A stretch of DNA of 64,000 nt from Gigaspora rosea (taxonomy: Eukaryota > Glomeromycota > Glomeromycetes > Diversisporales > Gigasporaceae). Below, in pieces: positions 58,461-64,000 of the stretch. The stretch spans positions 55,246-119,245 of the forward strand of contig QKWP01001152.1 in assembly GCA_003550325.1 (NCBI GenBank), written 5' to 3'. Positions within the stretch are counted from its first letter, which is position 1. Each line of letters opens with the position of its first letter. The notes beneath the pieces were generated by a model. It was given only the letters and a program-made list of their open reading frames with translations, did no database searches and was not told the DNA's origin. The position numbers were made by a program, and so were the translations under genes.

Positions 58461-60349
58461 AAATTTTTTATTATATAAAAATTTTTTAATAAATAAATTT
58501 AATTTGAATTTTTATTTTTATAATTTCCAATTGCTCAAGTTAATAAATTTAAAATCTAATTTTTTTAATAACTATCTGATTAAAATTTAATAAAATTTTT
58601 TTTACAGAATTATCAGAACTACTATATTTATATATATTAATTTTAAAATTGTATCTTTAAAAATGATTAAAATATTGATCTAAGTTCAAAACTTTTCAAT
58701 CACCCCATGTACCAAAATCATCAAATTTGGATCACTGTAGCACAAGATATTAATAGTTTTATAATTTTTATAAAATCTTAATGATCTTGATAACCAGTAA
58801 TCCAAATTTGATGATTTTGGTACCATTTGATTCGTCTCGATGAGATGGTTCTAATGGTACCAAAATCAACAAAATCGGATCACTAGATCACAAGATATCC
58901 ACGAAAACGTTTTGTAAAGTAATTTTATATAGTATAACAATCTTTATATAAATTGCGTTACAAAAGTTTTTCGTAGATATCTTGTGATCTAGTGATCCGA
59001 TTTTGATAATTTTGGTACCATTAGAACTGTCTCATCAAGATGAATCGAATGGTGCCAAAATCGTTAAATTTAGATTACTATAGCACAAAATATTAATAAT
59101 TTATAATTTTTATAAAATCTTAACGATCTTGATAATCAGTGATCCAAATTTGATGATTTTGGTACCATTCAATTCATCTCAATGAGACGGTTCTAATGGT
59201 ACCAAAATAATCAAAATCGGATCACTAGATCACAAGATATCTACAAAAACGTTTTGTAATGTAATTTTATACAGTATATAAATTGCGTTACAAATGTTTT
59301 TCGTAGATATCTTGTGATCTGGTGATCCGATTTTGATAATTTTATAATTTTTATAAAATCTTAACGATCTTGATAACCAATGATCCAAATTTGATGATTT
59401 TAGTACAATTCGATTCGTCTCGATGAGACGGTTCTAATAGTACCAAAATAATCAAAATCAGATTACTAGATCACAAGATATCTACGAAAACGTTTTGTAA
59501 CGTAATTTTATACAGTATATAAATTGTGTTACAAATGTTTTCATAGATATCTTGTGATCTAGTAATCCGATTTTGATAATTTTGGTACTATTAGAACCGT
59601 CTCATTGAGACGAATTGAATGGTACTAAAATCATCAAATTTGGATCACTGGTTATCAAGATCATTAAGATTTTATAAAAATTATAAAATTATTAATATCT
59701 TGCGCTACAGTAATCTAAATTTAACGATTTTGGTGCCATTCGATTCATTTCGATGAGATGATTCGAATGGTACCAAAATCGTTAAATTTGGATTATTAGA
59801 TCTCTTACAATAGTTCTTCAAATATTTAATTAAATGCTATATAAAGGGTAGCTTATTTTTAAAGTTAAAAATTTTATTATTGTTTTTAATTTAAAAATAT
59901 AGGATGGGTTATAGAGATTTTTCAGTTTTTTGTCTAAAATTAAAAAAGTAACTTATTTTTAGAATAACATATTTTCAGAAATATTTTATTATAAGTCAGA
60001 TAATATGTTTGCTTATTTTTAATAAATTTTTATATATCATATGATAAAAATGCTTATTGATGTTAATAAAAATGCTTGCTTAAAGCTATTATAAAAATTT
60101 TTAAATTTTTTGTGACCTATATACTAATAGCTCAGGGTCCTAGTATAAGTAATTGATTATTAAACAGTTTTATAATATAATATCCATTCAAAGTACTATC
60201 ATTAACGCATATCTTGACCAAGTCCATCAAACCAATGATCAAAAGAAAATACAATTTCTGGATTTTTTTTTAATAGGATTTTATAAGTTCCAGGGCCAGT
60301 ACGATAAAGGACACCTTCTAACCATTTAGGTATATTTCCTAAATTCATA

Positions 60350-60680
60350 GACAATTAATTTACATACAAGGTTTTTCTATAGACGGTTAATTCACAGACA
60401 AATTCATTTTGTTATCAATATATTTAGCCAACAATTTCTTCATAAATTGCACCAGCTTTACCGTAAATTCTCGAAACAACGTTCATGCCCGCTATTTTGA
60501 GAATTTACGATAAATTTAAACTTAATTCTAACGACAATGACTAGAATTAATTTGTCTGTGAAATCTGATATCATTAAAATAACTGCCAATAAAACAAACT
60601 TCAATCGATTGTAAAATAATCTTACTTGTAATTAAATTTTGCGAACTAAGTTGTCTGTGAAGTAATTTTTGGGAGTTGAT
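60350..60680. repeat. GTCTGTGAAAT-type dispersed repeat
   Basis: Words such as TTCACAGACAAATTCATT and AATTTGTCTGTGAAAT are arranged in inverted fashion, like 26330-26650. An internal arm pair GTAAATTCTCGAAACA/TTTTGAGAATTTACG is also present. Confidence 0.5.
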
Positions 60681-60919
60681 GCTACCAAATAGAATATTAA
60701 GTAAAAGCTTAATAAAATTGAAATAAATACAATAAATACAATTTGAATCTTAAGCGATACAATAGAAAATATTTTATTTGATTTCGTTTCACTATATAAT
60801 ACATATTACTGTGTTTTCAGAATAATACAAATACCAAATCTGGTGTTACGATCAGTTGGGAGAGCTTGATGAAATTAGGTAGTTTAGTTTTATTGCCAAA
60901 ATCGTTGCGGCACCTATCA

Positions 60920-61380
60920 TTAACCTGGATTCAACACGGATTGGGTTTGGTTGGGTTAGACCCGGGTCGGGTTTAACATAAGGTGGGTCAGACCTGGGTT
61001 GGGTTTGGTATAAGGCGGGTCAGACCCGGGATGGGTTTGACATAAGGTGGGTTAGACCCAGGTTGGGTTTTGACCCAAGTAGGTCTGACCCGGGTCTATA
61101 CATGAGGACGAAAGCATTTTAGGTTCTAAAACCCGAAATTAAAATTTGAAAACGAAATTGTTTTGACCTATTTTACTTGAAAGACGAAATTATTTGATAC
61201 TTTTTTTGAATAGACGAAATTATAAAGAACATATCTATATAAATTTTATTTGCTCTTTCTTATAAAAAATTTTAATTTTCTCTAATGAAGACGAAATAGG
61301 CCTTTTTCAAAAATTAATTTTGGTGGCATCACTACCTGGATTAGGCCCAAACCTGATCCAACCCGACTCATTAAGACCCC
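60920..61380. repeat. GGTGGGTCAGACCCGGGT tandem array with nested MITE
   Basis: About four units of roughly 40-45 bp (GACATAAGGTGGGT / AGACCCGGGTTGGGTTTG) run to 61096, where the 239-bp MITE family copy 4 is inserted. The right border CAGGGGTCTTAATG (reverse) resembles 52124. Confidence 0.65.
61097..61334 (-). mobile_element. hAT-like MITE of the 239-bp family, copy 4
   Basis: 238 bp, inverted. The flanks CCCGGGTC and CCTGGATT agree at five of eight positions, so the target-site duplication has decayed or the site was repetitive. Confidence 0.8.
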
Positions 61381-61420
61381 TGCCCGCCTGTATTTTGGTT
61401 TTTAGTATTTCTGGCTCTTC

Positions 61421-62290
61421 TCAGTTATTGAGACCTAATAAATTTAATTTTTTATTCTGATATCGCGCATTCTTTAAAAAAAGAAAAGTATCTATCATAT
61501 CAAAAGGTAAGATTAGCTTATCATTATTTTTACACAATATCTTCACCACATTTAATATATCTAAAATTTCTAGTTTTGCGATACTTGCCCTGTACCGTGA
61601 TCCATATGCTTTAAACAATTATCACACGAATTACAAAATAGAGGAGCTTGATCATCTTGCCATTTGCAGTATTGTGATACTTGCTGAAATCGGCATTCAT
61701 AAAAGGTAAGACAACCTCAAACAATTGATATTGTGCTTTGCTAAGGTAGAGCTTCATTTGTTCATCGTTGTCTTCATCACTATAATTTAAATGTATATTA
61801 GAATTTAAGAATAAGCTTTATGGGTCAATAATAATAGTAATACCCTTCTCTACTATCAGCAATAATAGTATAGTTGGTGCAGATGTCCTTCTTAGAATAA
61901 AGAATTACACATTTGGTAATTTTTTTTTGGTTTCGTCTAGCACGATCCACATTTTGAATAAGGTCAGCTATTGATAAAAGTATTGATTATTATTTATTTT
62001 CTATAAAAGTTGCATCTAACAGATACTTACTCATACTCATAGGAAGATTATAATTTATCATCAAATAGACGTCAGGCATATCAATGCCCAATCCAAAGGT
62101 GATATTGCGATCATGATATTTATTTGTTTTTTATTCTACTTTATCATCACATTCTTTTTTGCATTTTCTAATAATTGTCCATGATATATATCTAACTTTT
62201 TATCTTCTATTTTATGATGCAGAGCTTCAAGTACTTCCTGACAATCTTGAACTATTGTACAATAAATTATAACATAGTGTTACAGGCAGA
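61421..62290 (-). pseudogene. RecQ-like DNA helicase pseudogene (C-terminal part)
   Basis: Reading leftward: IIYCTIVQDCQEVLEALHHK and IEDKKLDIYHGQLLENAKKN (helicase C core), a frameshift to FGLGIDMPDVYLMINYNLP, an intron, DLIQNVDRARRNQKKITKCV (motif VI region, arginines partly kept but GRAGRD lost), then a zinc-binding-like part QQVSQYCKWQDDQAPLFCNS followed by CDNCLKHMD, and a tail 61618-61421 (LEILDILNVVKILCKNNDKL ... TFLFLKNARY). Order and motifs match RecQ family helicases that are repeated in such genomes, often linked to transposons. Several frameshifts and stops make it non-functional. Confidence 0.8.
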
Positions 62291-62330
62291 ATCATAAGTT
62301 TATTAATTTATACATGAAAAATATAAGATT

Positions 62331-62390
62331 TGTATGATAAGGTAGCTCGCCAGAGGTATGACATTGGTGATTTGGTATTAATTTATTATA
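62331..62390 (+). pseudogene. Possible retroelement integrase-tail trace
   Basis: The peptide YDKVARQRYDIGDLVL resembles the segment after the integrase core of Ty3/gypsy-type polyproteins (RYD...FEIGDLVLL). Only some 20 codons match; stops follow. Confidence 0.35.
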
Positions 62391-64000
62391 AATTATTTAT
62401 CAGGATGATTTATTTGATGAATTAGGTTAAGAATATCAGAATCTCGTAAGATATATATTTTATAAAAGAGAAAACTACAGTGCTTTTATAATATTTCTAA
62501 ACCAATGAATTAAAGAGGCTTAGGAATAAATCAATCTTTTATCAAGAAAGAATCGAGGAAGAATCACTATAACTAAGGGATTCACAATAATGATTACTAC
62601 ATGATTATAATAATGAAGGCTATGTTTAACATATTTTATATTGTTAACTATTTTTAACTAATTCTTGATTTCTTCTTAGATTTCTTGTATTTGATTCTTA
62701 ATCATGGGTTTTACTGCGCCTAATTCTGAAGATCACTTTTAGCCCATGACATTCGCCCAGACCTATTTTATGTGTACCACACATAAATATCTCAGATTTC
62801 ATTTTAGAGTTCTTGGATAAGCCTTTTCACTTTCGTGGGTATAATATTTTCTTTAAATTCTTTATTTTCTCTACTATATTTAATTGAAGTTCTTCTTTTC
62901 TTCTAAGTTTCTAATTCGTAACTAATTTTAAACTTCGATCTTGACTATCAAGTCAAATATTTTAAATAATTCTTCCAGAATTATATCTATACTTGAATCG
63001 ATTAAATTCGAATTTTCTAACTATTTATTATAATAGTTTAACTAAAATATGATCTTTTAAAAAATATTTAATAAAGCCTTAATAAACTTAGATTAGTATT
63101 ATAATTCGTATTATATATATATATTAAATAATTAAATTTATAACTTAATTAATAACTTATCTTTAAATTCAATTAGATTTGTTGTCACGATGCTTTAACA
63201 AAACTTCTTATATATCTAAACAAAATTCTAGAACGCTGGATTCTTGATATTAAGTTCGGAAATAAATTCTTATTTAATCTCGTTTGAACATAAGTATCGT
63301 AAGTGTAACGTATCTCTAAATATTATAGAAATTAATTTTCTTATCATCTAATGTCCTTCCTCTTACGTTTAGAATTTAATATTCTTAGATAAGTAAGTTA
63401 TTTATCCTTTAATCGATTTAAATTCTGATTTTAAATGTGAAATTTTTCCTGATTCAAATAATTTGAGTGTAACGGCACTATTCGGTATACGTGACTTAAT
63501 TCGAAGTATATTTTGATCGATCATTTTTTTTTAAAATCGAATTTCTTCAGCAAACTCAAGATGTAACCATTGTATATTTGAATAGCCAATGCTTCACAAT
63601 ATACTAAAGTGGTATTTCTGTAGACATTTCAGTCATAACACATCAACACTATAAATGTCTGCTGCTATTCTCTATGGTCATTTCATAAACATCTCCGGAG
63701 CAACATAAGGTAAAACGGCACAAATAGTCTTTTAAATCAGATTCATCTTTCTTTCTAGTTACTCCTAGGTCTATAAGATGTTATATCATCATCGATACTT
63801 TACTGAAACTTAAAAAAAAGTATATATGTTTTTATAATAAAATAATAATATTTTAAAAATATAATAAATATGCTTTTATATAAAAAAATATTTTAATAAT
63901 ATTTTTATAATATATTAATAATATAATAAAAATTTTAAAAATAAAATAAAAATTTAAATCTGTTTCAAAAATATTATAAAATTATTATAAAAACATTATT
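62391..64000. other. AT-rich stretch without recognised gene
   Basis: No coding family or RNA gene was recognised; it becomes almost pure AT towards the end. Confidence 0.4.

Larger units (their letters stand above)
56060..58709. mobile_element. TA-flanked element nested in the Mutator-like element
   Basis: 23-bp ends (TGTGGGGTGATTGAAAAG and reversed CATGGGGTGATTGAAAAG), flanked by TA at 56058-56059 and 58710-58711. The original uninterrupted site GGTACC is seen in sister repeat units. 2,650 bp including two further nested elements. Confidence 0.85.
55169..60140. mobile_element. 5-kb Mutator-like element without transposase
   Basis: Perfect 9-bp duplication TAGTATAAG (55160-55168 and 60141-60149) and about 29-bp TIRs starting AGGACCC. 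Long subterminal arrays (55630-56060 and 58720-59800) consist of alternating inverted units with TTTTGGTACCATTCGATTC and CAAGATATCTACGAAAA. No MULE transposase frame is visible. It hosts at least three nested elements. Confidence 0.88.
54003..60348 (-). pseudogene. Carotenoid oxygenase pseudogene split by nested transposons
   Basis: Family members are Fe(II) enzymes cleaving carotenoids or stilbenes. First exon (60348-60202) encodes MNLGNIPKWLEGVLYRTGPG and ends near FDHWFDGLG, including the HWFDG motif. After about 5.5 kb of intron and transposons, the exon starting at 54711 continues VHQFEIRNGVVTYRSKNIA, then a stop, then KITFGQDICENIFK. A normal intron (GTAAAA...TTTAAG, about 54500-54580) follows, then FFTVFQASIL, several stops, and LSGPMALAYYQYYFKTGEYF through YLHSFSITKKYIIF. 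Stops and frameshifts make it dead. It lacks the C-terminal half with most iron-binding histidines. Confidence 0.82.

Overview
The window is eukaryotic and very AT-rich. It is dominated by transposon debris and carries short spliceosomal introns (GTAAGT...TTAG). Fossil coding pieces include a receptor-type protein kinase, a Sel1-type repeat, a RecQ-like helicase, a carotenoid oxygenase and a small secreted lipid-binding-like family. Together these suggest an arbuscular mycorrhizal fungus of the Rhizophagus type (Glomeromycotina). That placement is inference; no rRNA or other marker gene is present.

The outstanding object is a minus-strand gene filling 15765-3390. A 197-nt first exon encodes a signal peptide or membrane anchor. 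It is followed by about 80 candidate microexons, 64 of them exactly 3 nt long, each tightly framed as TTAG|NNN|GTAAGT, and by a short last exon with a stop codon. Joined in order they give 561 nt, 187 codons including the stop. Exactly one of the three phases is stop-free, and it reads as a plausible protein: second membrane segment, acidic/basic helix, Ala-Thr repeat, hydrophobic tail. About 95% of the 12.4-kb gene is intron. In the 3' third, alternating TGC and AAC microexons encode the Ala-Thr repeat and appear to have grown by duplication of intron-microexon units. One intron has taken in a hAT-type element and a second TIR element.

Layout. 1-3360: an exact 415-bp duplication ending at an N, AT-rich DNA and a MITE. 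3390-15765: the microexon gene. 15900-17890: its upstream region, with short tandem repeats and TIR elements. 17894-18322: an intact secreted protein gene with an ML-domain-like pattern. 18858-22140: hAT-type and other TIR elements and a possible coding fossil. 23042-23465: a frameshifted paralogue of the secreted gene, whose stop codon was replaced by a hAT insertion that begins with TAG. 24600-29690: further elements and an orphan third copy of the secreted-gene promoter. 30150-30826: kinase pseudogene. 32000-53990: almost entirely nested miniature transposons, a tRNA-headed retroposon, a CT microsatellite and a foldback element. 54003-60348: carotenoid oxygenase pseudogene with a four-deep nest of transposons in its first intron. 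61421-62290: RecQ-like helicase pseudogene. 62310-64000: AT-rich sequence with a possible retroelement trace.

Only two genes look potentially functional: the microexon gene and the secreted ML-like gene at 17894. Both encode proteins with N-terminal secretion signals, the class from which symbiosis effectors come; no effector role is shown by the sequence. Many transposons were delimited by target-site duplications read directly from the sequence: 8 bp for hAT-type, 9 bp for Mutator-type, TA for Tc1/mariner-type.
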